Assembly: GCA_009784975.1 (NCBI GenBank)
Contig: WQXG01000034.1
Coordinates: forward strand, 1 to 34,118
Length of the DNA stretch: 34,118 nucleotides
Direction of reading: 5' to 3'
Origin: Treponema sp.
GTDB lineage: Bacteria; Spirochaetota; Spirochaetia; Treponematales; Breznakiellaceae
Made by a program: the position numbers and the translations under genes
The notes under the pieces: generated by a model
Databases searched by the model: none
What the model was told of the DNA's origin: nothing
What the model saw: the letters and a program-made list of their open reading frames with translations, nothing else
Shown: positions 15,339 to 22,793 of the stretch, one piece after another
Position numbering within the stretch: the stretch's first letter is position 1
Layout: every line of letters begins with the position of its first letter

Positions 15339-15411
15339 CTCCCCCGCGCGGATTCGGACCACGGACCCAGTGGTTAACAGCCACTTGCTCTGCCAGCTGA
15401 GCTACAGGGGA
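15339..15411 (-). tRNA. tRNA-Asn (GTT) with non-standard T-loop
   Basis: 73 nt. Acceptor TCCCCTG/CGGGGGA (one T-G wobble), D-stem GCTC/GAGC with AGCTGGCA loop, anticodon stem AGTGG/CCACT, loop CTGTTAA giving GTT, T-stem CGTGG/CCGCG, discriminator G, no encoded CCA. The T-loop reads TCCGAAT: position 55 is C instead of the near-universal T (pseudouridine 55). All stems are intact, so the gene looks functional otherwise. Confidence 0.93.
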
Positions 15412-15421
15412 TACTGGTAAT

Positions 15422-15450
15422 AAGATAGAAAATTCCGCAAAATTTGTCAA
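15422..15450 (-). promoter_or_regulatory. Promoter of tRNA-Asn
   Basis: Perfect TTGACA, 17-base spacer, TATCTT on the minus strand; ends 10 bases before the tRNA 5' end. Confidence 0.65.
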
Positions 15451-15457
15451 CCCCCTT

Positions 15458-15713
15458 TTGCAAGAGATCTCGCGGAGGCGCAGAGGAACTTGCAAGGGAA
15501 TTGCCAAGACTCTCGCGGGGGAACTAGCAAGAGATCTCGCAGAGGCGCAGGGGCGCAGAGGACGCGGAGGAAGAGGGGGGAAGAGGGGGTTATTGTTCGA
15601 ATACGCATTCTTAAACCCTAAAAATATATCGAAGCCTAGAAATATATGGGATTAAGGTTAAGATATCGTACTAAAACTCTGCGTCCTCTGCGCCTCTGCG
15701 AGAGTCTTCGCAC
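15458..15713. repeat. Interspersed palindromic repeat, copy 2
   Basis: Main inverted repeat at 15526-15713. The left arm has GCAAGAGATCTCGCAGAGGC and GCGCAGAGGACGCGGAGG; the right arm has CTCTGCGTCCTCTGCGCCTC and TGCGAGAGTCTTCGCAC. The core CTAAAAATATATCGAAGC (15618-15635) matches copy 1 with one difference. On its left edge, a second GCAAGAGATCTCGC unit (15460-15473) and a CCAAGACTCTCGCGG unit (15504-15518) suggest nested or partial copies. No gene is seen in 15412-15720. Confidence 0.75.
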
Positions 15714-15723
15714 AGTTTTACCC

Positions 15724-15758
15724 AAAAAAAGTCCCCGGAGAAAGGAGTAACTCCGGGG
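15724..15758 (-). terminator. Terminator of the long flagellar operon
   Basis: On the minus strand CCCCGGAG, a 10-base loop, CTCCGGGG, then ACTTTTTTTG: a perfect 8-bp GC-rich stem followed by a run of seven T. It lies 84 bases after the last gene of the leftward unit. It is the only strong intrinsic terminator I recognised downstream of fliO. Confidence 0.85.
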
Positions 15759-15778
15759 CAGGATAAAATAGGAGGAAC

Positions 15779-15814
15779 ATGAAACACATTGGTATGCTAA
15801 CTATACAACCATAA
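15779..15814 (+). CDS. Possible 11-residue peptide
   Basis: ATG to TAA encoding MKHIGMLTIQP, with AGGAGG ending 3 bases before the ATG, a near-perfect but tightly spaced ribosome site. It lies between the terminator hairpin and the converging 78-residue ORF. No promoter is evident. It may be the remnant start of a lost gene or an unimportant match. Confidence 0.2.
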   Translation: MKHIGMLTIQP

Positions 15815-15841
15815 AGGGATAAAAAGGTTACAAAAAAGGTT

Positions 15842-16078
15842 TTATTCGGCTTTCCATTGGGCTAAAAAATGCTCATGGGCGGCTATTCTTGCCTCCATAA
15901 TAACATCCTGAAGACTGCCTCTTCCGTCGTCTATGCCGTCCAGATTATACAGGGTTTTTAAAAGCCCTTCCAAATCTTCAATTTTACAGCCGCTCTGGCG
16001 GCGTTGGGTTAAACCCCTTATTTCCTCATCAAAAATTTGCTGATATTTAACGTCACGCCAATCATCACATAAACTCAT
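15842..16078 (-). CDS. Conserved-looking 78-residue protein of unknown function
   Basis: Small, acidic, soluble and mostly helical: MSLCDDWRDVKYQQIFDEEI, then TQRRQSGCKIEDLEGLLKTL, and IMEARIAAHEHFLAQWKAE. It has no membrane span and no recognised domain. The ATG overlaps the TGA of the Lnb-like gene (ATGA), so it is translated in coupling with it. It is the last gene of the long leftward unit before the terminator at 15724-15758. The pairing suggests a role linked to the upstream protein, but this rests on position only. Confidence 0.65.
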   Translation of the reverse strand: MSLCDDWRDVKYQQIFDEEIRGLTQRRQSGCKIEDLEGLLKTLYNLDGIDDGRGSLQDVIMEARIAAHEHFLAQWKAE

Positions 16079-17319
16079 ATTATACCTTTTTTAAACCCCA
16101 CAGGCTGAAAGGCAAAAACAAGGGCAATCGGAAGCATCAGCATCTGATCGACCAGGTTTTGCTGGTAAAATCCCGGCAGCAGTTTTATTAACATGGAAAC
16201 AAAAATACCTATTACGCAAAGAAGCCAGATAACTCTTAATATTTTATCGTAGACAGCCAGTCTTTGCGGGTTTTTGGTAACCGCATAACCAATACCTGCC
16301 GGAACCGCGGCTAACAGCAATGGGGTGCAGAATATCATGTTGATATTCTGATACGTATAATCGTGGTTTGTAAAAAGGTTCATAAAATAAAGCAGAAGCG
16401 CGGCTAACCCAAAAACCAAACCGCAAAGACTCATGCTGATGCCGGCGAGCACCCTGCCTGCTTTTATTTTTTTTGAATACAAAAAGAAAAAGAAGCCAAA
16501 AACCAAAGATAACACAAGGCTGAAAGAGAGCTGCACAGGCCATTGCTTTCTTGGAACTTCGAGCACTTTTGGCCGCCCTGTTGCGGTGTAGACTTCCTCG
16601 TATGAATCCGGCACTACCAGTTTGCGTCTTGTGCCGTTTGCGTCGGTATACCAAAAATCCTGTATATGTTTGCCTACTTCCGCAGGAAGAAACATATCGT
16701 CCCAAACGGTGATAGGCGTATCAATAACCTGCCCCATCCAGAAATTTAGCACCCAGTCCATAACAGGCGAAAACCATGTGTGGCGGCGCACATGCTGCCT
16801 AAACGTAAAACGGCTGGGTTCATTTTCATATTGTTCCCTAAACTGCCCGTCTGTCGCAATATCAATAATATCCCTAATCCTTGTTGAACAATTATCCCTA
16901 AAATGGTGGTAATAATAATCGCGGTTTTGCGGAAGAACATTGTAATCGGCAAAATCCCTAACCTTTATCTTTGTCTCAGGCGGAAGATCCAGGGTATAAA
17001 AACCAATACTGCGGTTGGTTCTTCTGTATGTATTGATATTTCTTTCCGTAGCGCTGACACCGCAGCTATACAATAGCCGCCCAAAAGCAAAATTGTAAAA
17101 GAAATTATCATTGTCAAACGAAAAAATTCCGTAATCATAAAAACGGCTTTCGCCCGTGGCAGAGTTTTCTATTACAAGAGCGATATGCCCCCACCAAAAA
17201 TAAAGAGGAGTTCCGGGACCCACCACGGCAATTTTAAACGTAAGGTTTTCACCTTGCGCAAAGAGCAAAGCAGTGAACACCAAAAACAGAACTAATAAAA
17301 AAAGGGGTTTTTTAGCCAT
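16075..17319 (-). CDS. DUF4105/Lnb-like membrane protein (possible lipoprotein N-acyltransferase)
   Basis: 414 residues from the ATG at 17319. Signal-type N-terminus (MAKKPLFLLVLFLVFTALLF, then AQ). A periplasmic domain of ~240 residues matches DUF4105, renamed the Lnb N-terminal domain, with papain-like residues: His in FWWGHIALVI (~45) and Cys in FRDNCSTRIRDIID (~144). Five membrane spans follow (FSLVLSLVFGFFFFLY; ISMSLCGLVFGLAALLLYF; MIFCTPLLLAAVPAGIGYA; VIWLLCVIGIFVSMLI; LMLPIALVFAFQPVGF). Periplasmic cysteine domain plus C-terminal spans is the layout of Lnb, reported to N-acylate lipoproteins in Bacteroides. Whether this protein does the same is inferred. The in-frame ATG at 17334 adds five residues; neither start has a good ribosome site. 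It follows the flagellar genes by 45 bases with no visible terminator. Confidence 0.72.
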   Translation of the reverse strand: MAKKPLFLLVLFLVFTALLFAQGENLTFKIAVVGPGTPLYFWWGHIALVIENSATGESRFYDYGIFSFDNDNFFYNFAFGRLLYSCGVSATERNINTYRRTNRSIGFYTLDLPPETKIKVRDFADYNVLPQNRDYYYHHFRDNCSTRIRDIIDIATDGQFREQYENEPSRFTFRQHVRRHTWFSPVMDWVLNFWMGQVIDTPITVWDDMFLPAEVGKHIQDFWYTDANGTRRKLVVPDSYEEVYTATGRPKVLEVPRKQWPVQLSFSLVLSLVFGFFFFLYSKKIKAGRVLAGISMSLCGLVFGLAALLLYFMNLFTNHDYTYQNINMIFCTPLLLAAVPAGIGYAVTKNPQRLAVYDKILRVIWLLCVIGIFVSMLIKLLPGFYQQNLVDQMLMLPIALVFAFQPVGFKKGII

Positions 17320-17364
17320 TACCCAAGTGTGCATGATAAACGCAGATTTTACAATACTTTTTTT

Positions 17365-17955
17365 TCATTTTGCCCGGCGCAGGTTTAAGGCAAGGTTAAC
17401 TTCCGCAATGCTGATATTCAGGCGGGAAGCGATTTCCTGCGAAGAAAGCCCTTCTTCAATAAGAAGATCTATGTGAGAACGAATCTGCGCTCTGGAAGGA
17501 GGAGGCGTTTGTGCCGCAGGTTCGCTTGCCGGGGCAGGAACATTTGCAGGTATTACCTTATCACTGTAGACCAAAGGCTTACTGTTTTCTGCTTCGCTAG
17601 AAATTTCAATTGTGTCGGTATGCAAGGCTTCACGGATACCTCTTCCAAGGCTTGTATAAAGCGTTTCTCCCAAACGGCCCCTTTCCAGTTCTTTAATATA
17701 CATAGCAATTCGTTTATCCGCATCTTCAATAATAACACGCAGCTGTTTTATTCTTTCTTCTACAAGCTGCGCATCCCTGTCAGTTATTCTTTCCAGGTCT
17801 GCAATAAGCCTGCTTATTTCCGCCTCGCGTTCATCAAGTTCATTTACAAGAGTACCGGAGGAAGTTATGCGTTTTTTTATATACCATTTAAAATAAAAGA
17901 ACATAAAAATACAAAGCGCGAAACAAATAATTGATACAATATGCAAAGGATTCAT
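17365..17955 (-). CDS. Membrane-anchored coiled-coil protein with HTH-like C-terminus
   Basis: 196 residues. One N-terminal span (IVSIICFALCIFMFFYFKWY), then a long charged coiled coil (~35-95: VNELDEREAEISRLIADLER, QLVEERIKQLRVII, DADKRIAMYIKELERG), a Pro/Ala-rich linker, and a C-terminal helix-turn-helix-like segment (SHIDLLIEEGLSSQEIASRL, NISIAEVNLAL). The last part resembles the DUF6115/DUF2802-type tails encoded beside fapA in other bacteria. Position at the end of the flagellar operon, directly after fapA and a small ORF, suggests a role in flagellar assembly or its regulation. DNA binding is not demonstrated; these tails may serve protein contact. Confidence 0.75.
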   Translation of the reverse strand: MNPLHIVSIICFALCIFMFFYFKWYIKKRITSSGTLVNELDEREAEISRLIADLERITDRDAQLVEERIKQLRVIIEDADKRIAMYIKELERGRLGETLYTSLGRGIREALHTDTIEISSEAENSKPLVYSDKVIPANVPAPASEPAAQTPPPSRAQIRSHIDLLIEEGLSSQEIASRLNISIAEVNLALNLRRAK

Positions 17956-17969
17956 AGGTCTTCCATTAT

Positions 17970-18305
17970 TTAATAACTAATATCTATCTTATTGCCCAAA
18001 CCGGGATCGCGCACAACCAAAAAAGGCGGTTTTTCTTCGGCTTTTTCTTCTTCATCATCTTTTCTGCCGCTCTCATTTTTTTTGCCGCTATTCTGACGCG
18101 GCGTATGATCTTTTATTTTTTCCGCGCCCTCTCCTGTATCCTGGGCTTCGTTTACCTGCTGAATCTGTTCTTCGGTTTTACGCTGAATCTGAGCGCCCTG
18201 TATTGCCTGATGAATAGCCTGTCCTTCTTTTTGCGCAGTATGGATCTTGCCAACCTTGTCTACCTGGGTAAAAAGGGTCTGAAGATCAATGGGTGCTATA
18301 GCCAT
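17970..18305 (-). CDS. Small hydrophilic flagellar-operon protein
   Basis: 111 residues starting MAIAPIDLQTLFTQVDKVGK, a conserved-looking amphipathic start. Then QAIHQAIQGAQIQRKTEEQI, a Lys/Glu-rich low-complexity middle (DHTPRQNSGKKNESGRKDDE) and the end PPFLVVRDPGLGNKIDISY. Start at 18305 because AAGGG lies 7 bases upstream and conservation appears to begin there; the open frame reaches 18359. It overlaps the 3' end of fapA by 20 bases. I recall similar small proteins between fapA and the coiled-coil gene in treponemes, but no function is known. Confidence 0.7.
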   Translation of the reverse strand: MAIAPIDLQTLFTQVDKVGKIHTAQKEGQAIHQAIQGAQIQRKTEEQIQQVNEAQDTGEGAEKIKDHTPRQNSGKKNESGRKDDEEEKAEEKPPFLVVRDPGLGNKIDISY

Positions 18306-20253
18306 CAAGTCCCTTCTTGGCAAGTTCATCGGGTTCTTCGTATTTGGATACCCGAACAAGCCCGTTTTCCAGAATAAAAGTTACAGCCCGGTATTCTGTG
18401 CGCACATCTTCTTTTACATCACGGATCCATACTTTAACGCCCGGCCAGACTTTCGTTGATGCGGAAACCTTTCCGCGTATTTGAATATCTTTCATGAAGG
18501 TCTGAACTTTTTCTATGCCTTCGATAGCTTTTTTTAATTCTTCCGACAATATCTGCCTTCTGTCCATAAGTTCGCGCAGATATGCTTCTTTTTCTTCCGG
18601 CAGGCTTTTCCGCTGCTTTTTGGTATTTATTAAATTTTGAAGATCCAGCCTCATATCTTCAAGTTCATCTTCCGCTGTTTCCTTTATCTCCAAAAGCCTT
18701 TCCAGTTCTACTTTACTGTGAGGATCATATCCTACCTCGCAAATTGTTTCTGTTCCGCTGTTGGAATTGCCCAAAACCTTTGCGTTTATTTCCTCTCCCG
18801 CGCGAAGTCTTCCGCCCATAATGGCAGCGCGTTTCCCCTGACAGATAATGCTCTTAAGCGCATCAACCTGTGAATTAATAATACCGTCGGTTGCTACAAC
18901 CATATTTCCGGCTTCAACATTCGCGTTTTCGATAAAGCGCGACCACATTGAACGACCCGCGCGGATTTTGCCTCCGCCTTTGCCGTTAACTCCCTGATAA
19001 ATGATTATATCGCCTTCCGCATCCAGTTCCGCTTTTGATACAGTTCCTTTTACTTCTATATTACCTGCGGCTTTAACGGAGAAACCGTCCTCAACATTCC
19101 CTGTGATGATAACTGTTCCCAAAAAGATAATGTTTCCGGTTTTAAGATTAACATCGCCTTCTACCGTAAAGACAGGCTCTACATTGATTTTTCCGCCTGC
19201 CAATATAACCTGGCCATTAATTTCTGCAAGAATAACTTCTTTATCGTCTGCCTCGCCTACGCGAACATTTGTTCCAACGGGCAGGGAAATATCACTGCCG
19301 GCTCTTGCAGGAAGTATTTTCCCTGTTACAGTTTTTCCGTCTATGCCGTTTTCCGCGGGAACTTTTTCCGCAAGCTTTTGATTTTGCACAACATTTTGAA
19401 TAATGCCCAGTTCTTTAAAATTAACGCGGCCGTTAGCGCCTTCTTTTAAACTTATTTTTGTTTGATCTGTTTCAAAATGATACTGAATATACGCATCTCT
19501 GCCGTTCTGCGGTTTTAAGCCTTCGGCTACTTCTATCCTTTCCCTGTAAACGGGTTTATCAGCCAAATGTATTAAAACATCTTCTTTTACGCCGTGATAT
19601 ACCCTCTGCTGAACAAGCAGGCTTTTAAATACTTCAAATGTTAAATCGGCGCCGCCGTCTCCCGGCGGCACAATTGTCATGAAAACCCTCATTTCGGAAT
19701 CATCAACTTCAACATGCGCCATGCCGTCATTCATCGGGTTATGGTTAAAATCAGCGACTTTAACATACATTCCGGACGCTTCGTTTATAAGATTTTCCAC
19801 CATTTTTGCATCGAACTCTCCGACATTTCTGTCATTAAGAGCCTGCATTGCATAAGCGGAATAAATTTTTCTGCCATTGCCTACAGGAGGCGTAACCTTA
19901 AGATAAACTCCGTCCGGCCAGCATTGCACAAAAGCATCTCCGTCCTTATCCTGAATAACCTGAATATTTTCATCGGTTTCATCAACATGAACTTCCTGTA
20001 CCTTCTTTTTCTTTTTGGCAGAAACGCGTTCATAAGCGCGTATAACCCAGTCTTTTCTTCCGGCTCCCATAAAACCTGCAGAGCCTCTTTCTATTATTTC
20101 GTATTCAAGACGGCGAATGTGCGTATTTAAAAGAGCGGCGGCTTCATTTACAGCTGCTTCCAGGGTAGGACCTGATGCGTCAACAGAGCGTATTGCCCTA
20201 TCCTGTTCCAGATGCTGTTTAACAATTTCCTGCAGCTGGACAAAATCAATCAT
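18286..20253 (-). CDS. fapA: Flagellar assembly protein A (DUF342)
   Basis: 655 residues. N-terminal Jag-N-like module (LEAAVNEAAALLNTHIRRLE, GSAGFMGAGRKDWVIRAYE) reminiscent of Jag/KhpB, then the DUF342 core: IQYHFETDQTKISLKEGANG, NGIDGKTVTGKILPARAG, then parallel beta-helix turns (GDVNLKTGNIIFLGTVIITG, NVEDGFSVKAAGNIEVKGTV, AELDAEGDIIIYQGVNGKGG), a coiled coil (~535-610: RLLEIKETAEDELEDMRLDL, DRRQILSEELKKAIEGIEKV) and a closing beta domain. FapA is known to assist flagellar assembly and polar localisation in other bacteria; the biochemical role is not fixed. GAGG lies 6-7 bases before the ATG, and the gene sits 7 bases after whiG. Confidence 0.9.
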   Translation of the reverse strand: MIDFVQLQEIVKQHLEQDRAIRSVDASGPTLEAAVNEAAALLNTHIRRLEYEIIERGSAGFMGAGRKDWVIRAYERVSAKKKKKVQEVHVDETDENIQVIQDKDGDAFVQCWPDGVYLKVTPPVGNGRKIYSAYAMQALNDRNVGEFDAKMVENLINEASGMYVKVADFNHNPMNDGMAHVEVDDSEMRVFMTIVPPGDGGADLTFEVFKSLLVQQRVYHGVKEDVLIHLADKPVYRERIEVAEGLKPQNGRDAYIQYHFETDQTKISLKEGANGRVNFKELGIIQNVVQNQKLAEKVPAENGIDGKTVTGKILPARAGSDISLPVGTNVRVGEADDKEVILAEINGQVILAGGKINVEPVFTVEGDVNLKTGNIIFLGTVIITGNVEDGFSVKAAGNIEVKGTVSKAELDAEGDIIIYQGVNGKGGGKIRAGRSMWSRFIENANVEAGNMVVATDGIINSQVDALKSIICQGKRAAIMGGRLRAGEEINAKVLGNSNSGTETICEVGYDPHSKVELERLLEIKETAEDELEDMRLDLQNLINTKKQRKSLPEEKEAYLRELMDRRQILSEELKKAIEGIEKVQTFMKDIQIRGKVSASTKVWPGVKVWIRDVKEDVRTEYRAVTFILENGLVRVSKYEEPDELAKKGLDGYSTH

Positions 20254-20260
20254 ACTAACC

Positions 20261-21070
20261 TCAAACGATACCTTTTCTAATGTTAGTCAGTTTTGATCTA
20301 AGATGCAAAACTGCCTTGGAGTGAAGCTGGGAAACCCTTGATTCTGTTACCTGCAGAACACGCCCAATATCTTTTAATGTTAAGTCTTCGTAATAGTAAA
20401 GGACAAGTATTTTCTTTTCTTTATCCGGAAGCTCATTGATAGCCTCTACAATAACACGGCGGATTTCTTCGTTAACAACAACAACATCCGGATTAAGGCT
20501 GGAAGGTGATTCAATGCTGTCTGCTATGGAAACTTTATCGTTATCATCGCCGGAGTACCATAAATCATTTAGGGAAATAATGGATGTTCCCGAAATTTTC
20601 TGAATGGTTTTCATATATTCGGCTTCGTCCATGCGCATTGCTTTGGCTACTTCCTGATCTGTGGCAACTCTTCCAAGCTGGGCTTCCAGGCTGGAAATGG
20701 TTAATTCTATTTCGCGTGTTTTTTGCCTTACCGAACGCGGTACAAAATCAATAAGGCGCAGTTCATCAAATACGGCGCCCCTTATACGGGTAACAGCATA
20801 AGTTTTAAATTTTACATTTTTATCCGGATCATATTTATCAATCGCGTCGATAAGCCCGAAATATCCATAACCGACAAGGTCTTCAAATTCCACATTATTG
20901 GGCATTCCAACGGCTATTTTTCCGGCTACATATTTTACAAGCGGGGCATATTGTTTTATAAAAGCTTCCCGTATCGCAGGATCTTTTGTTTTACGGTACT
21001 GCCGCCAGAGTTCTTCTTCTGTCTTTTCCGTTACGGAAATTTGCTCTGGGCTCATTGTTTGCACCGGCAT
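20261..21070 (-). CDS. whiG: Flagellar sigma factor (sigma-28, WhiG/FliA)
   Basis: 269 residues. Region 2: REAFIKQYAPLVKYVAGKIA, VEFEDLVGYGYFGLIDAIDK (polymerase binding) and KFKTYAVTRIRGAVFDELR (-10 recognition). Region 3: QKTREIELTISSLEAQLG, ATDQEVAKAM. Region 4: INELPDKEKKILVLYYYEDL, TLKDIGRVLQVTESRVSQLH (helix-turn-helix for the -35). It should direct late flagellar genes from TAAA-N15-GCCGATAA promoters; one such box occurs in front of flgF. GGAAGG lies 8 bases before the ATG. No anti-sigma factor FlgM is evident in the window. Confidence 0.93.
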   Translation of the reverse strand: MPVQTMSPEQISVTEKTEEELWRQYRKTKDPAIREAFIKQYAPLVKYVAGKIAVGMPNNVEFEDLVGYGYFGLIDAIDKYDPDKNVKFKTYAVTRIRGAVFDELRLIDFVPRSVRQKTREIELTISSLEAQLGRVATDQEVAKAMRMDEAEYMKTIQKISGTSIISLNDLWYSGDDNDKVSIADSIESPSSLNPDVVVVNEEIRRVIVEAINELPDKEKKILVLYYYEDLTLKDIGRVLQVTESRVSQLHSKAVLHLRSKLTNIRKGIV

Positions 21071-21090
21071 TCTAAAAACCTTCCATAAAA

Positions 21091-21852
21091 TTATTTCTCT
21101 TTGCTTAAAACCGCTCTAATACCTTCTGCCAATTCTTTTGGTTTAAAATCACCCTTCATCGGTTCAGGTTTATTGCCGCCTCTGCGGGGCGCCGGTTCCA
21201 AATCCTCAATTGGGGCAGCTGCCACAAAAGGGGTACTTTCGAACCTTGGCGTACTCTGAACCGGAAATCCTGTCGGGCTAAAACCGGAAGAAAAAGCTCT
21301 TGCCATCATATCCAAATCCGGCAATCCTCCCAGGCCGGAATCATCCCCAAAACTTGGGGTAAAATGCGGCTTATCAGCCGCCGATTTTTCCTCAGAAATA
21401 CTATCTTCATGAAAAGACAATGCTTCAGGGAAATCCTGAATTCCAACCATATTATTATAACCTGTTTCTGCATTTCGGTCTACACCTTCTGATCGGCTGC
21501 TAGACCTGACTCTGGGGGAAACCCCGGAAATTAACTCTTCTATGTTGCCTAATTCAGAATTATCCGCGGTTTTGTACAATTCCGGCACAGCATATTCGCC
21601 TGTATTTTCCACGCGCGGCTGTTCTAGCCCCGGCTGCTCTTCGCTATTACCCGAATCGCCGCCAAAAAGAAGCTCCGGAAAGAAACTGTTTATTACAAAA
21701 CGAAGACCAAACCCAAGTCCAAAAAATACCGCTGTAAAAATAAATGCCCTTATAATAATGTGAAATACGCCAACGCCGGAGACTATTCCCAACAAAATGG
21801 AAACTACAAATGCGGCGATTGAAGCTATTATTCCCCATTTAAAATTTGTCAC
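21091..21852 (-). CDS. Membrane protein of the spirochaete flagellar operon
   Basis: 253 residues. Two N-terminal membrane spans (WGIIASIAAFVVSILLGIVS; VFHIIIRAFIFTAVFFGLGF), then a long, low-complexity cytoplasmic region rich in Pro, Ser and Glu, ending in a short conserved-looking helix (PKELAEGIRAVLSKEK). It lies between flhG and whiG, where treponemes also have an uncharacterised membrane ORF. The start is GTG, overlapping the TGA of flhG (GTGA), so the two are translationally coupled. The C-terminal helix may dock a partner; this is inference. Confidence 0.75.
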   Translation of the reverse strand: MTNFKWGIIASIAAFVVSILLGIVSGVGVFHIIIRAFIFTAVFFGLGFGLRFVINSFFPELLFGGDSGNSEEQPGLEQPRVENTGEYAVPELYKTADNSELGNIEELISGVSPRVRSSSRSEGVDRNAETGYNNMVGIQDFPEALSFHEDSISEEKSAADKPHFTPSFGDDSGLGGLPDLDMMARAFSSGFSPTGFPVQSTPRFESTPFVAAAPIEDLEPAPRRGGNKPEPMKGDFKPKELAEGIRAVLSKEK

Positions 21853-22784
21853 TGCCTTTCCCTATCCTGTGATTGGCCGAATAATCTTTTTAACATGGCG
21901 CTAAAACCGGTTGTTTCCTCAGGCTTATTCCTGTTCATGCGATCTACAATATGCTGAACACAGTTGCTTGCCTGACACTTTGGAGCTACAACCATAAATG
22001 GTTTTTGTGTAAATACCGCCTGCTGAACCGCCGGATCGTCATAAATAAAACCCAAATAATCAACTTTAAGATTTAAAAACTGACCTGCAATATTGATCAT
22101 CCTGTCTGCGACGCCTTTTGCCTGCGCTGCTCCCTTTGCGCGGTTTACGACAAGCTTTAATCCCATATTAAGCGAGTCATATTCTGTCGCGATTATCTTG
22201 ATTATCCCGTAAGCGTCAGTTATTGCCGTAGGTTCGGGAGTGGTAATAATCACAGCGTCATCTGCGGCTGCAATAAAATCCAGAACATTGCTGGAAACAC
22301 CGGCGCTTGTATCTATAATGATGATATCCGCATTGGAAAGCGTATCAAGCTCTGCTATAAAATCTTTTCTGTCTTCTTCGCCCATGTTGGCAATTTGCGA
22401 AAATCCCGAAGCGCCGGCAACAATGGAAATGCCGTATTCGGTTTCTACAAGGATTTCCCGAATTGTTTTTTGTTTTTTAATTACATGGTAAAGGTTATAT
22501 TTTGGAATCATATTAAGCATTACATTGACATTTGCAAGCCCAAGGTCTGCATCCATAACAACAACTTTTTTTCCAAGCCTTGCAAACGCAAGAGCCATAT
22601 TTACGGAAAGATTGGTTTTTCCAACGCCGCCCTTGCCGGAAGTAACCGTAATTATCCTGGCTTTATCAGACGACTTTGAAGGCGTTTTTGCGGCTGAAGA
22701 AAGTCTTGCGCTGACAGGATTTGCGTTAACTCCGTCTTTTTTCCGTTTCATTATTTCCCGTAATTTTTCTGCCTGGTCTTCCAT
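21849..22784 (-). CDS. flhG: MinD-like flagellar number regulator FlhG (FleN/YlxH)
   Basis: 311 residues. Deviant Walker A SGKGGVGKTNLS (~49-60), MDADLGLANVNVML, switch II IIIDTSAGVSSNVLDF, TTPEPTAITDAYG, LVVNRAKGAAQAKG. The extreme N-terminus reads MEDQAEKLREIM and contains DQAxxLR, the helix that inserts into the FlhF dimer and stimulates its GTPase. Only a short Arg-containing tail follows the ATPase core (RMNRNKPEETTGFSAMLKRL), where membrane-binding helices normally sit. It limits flagellar number together with FlhF; in spirochaetes this concerns motors near each cell end. GGAGG precedes the ATG; the gene begins 9 bases after flhF. Confidence 0.93.
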   Translation of the reverse strand: MEDQAEKLREIMKRKKDGVNANPVSARLSSAAKTPSKSSDKARIITVTSGKGGVGKTNLSVNMALAFARLGKKVVVMDADLGLANVNVMLNMIPKYNLYHVIKKQKTIREILVETEYGISIVAGASGFSQIANMGEEDRKDFIAELDTLSNADIIIIDTSAGVSSNVLDFIAAADDAVIITTPEPTAITDAYGIIKIIATEYDSLNMGLKLVVNRAKGAAQAKGVADRMINIAGQFLNLKVDYLGFIYDDPAVQQAVFTQKPFMVVAPKCQASNCVQHIVDRMNRNKPEETTGFSAMLKRLFGQSQDRERQ

Positions 22785-22793
22785 AACTGCCTC

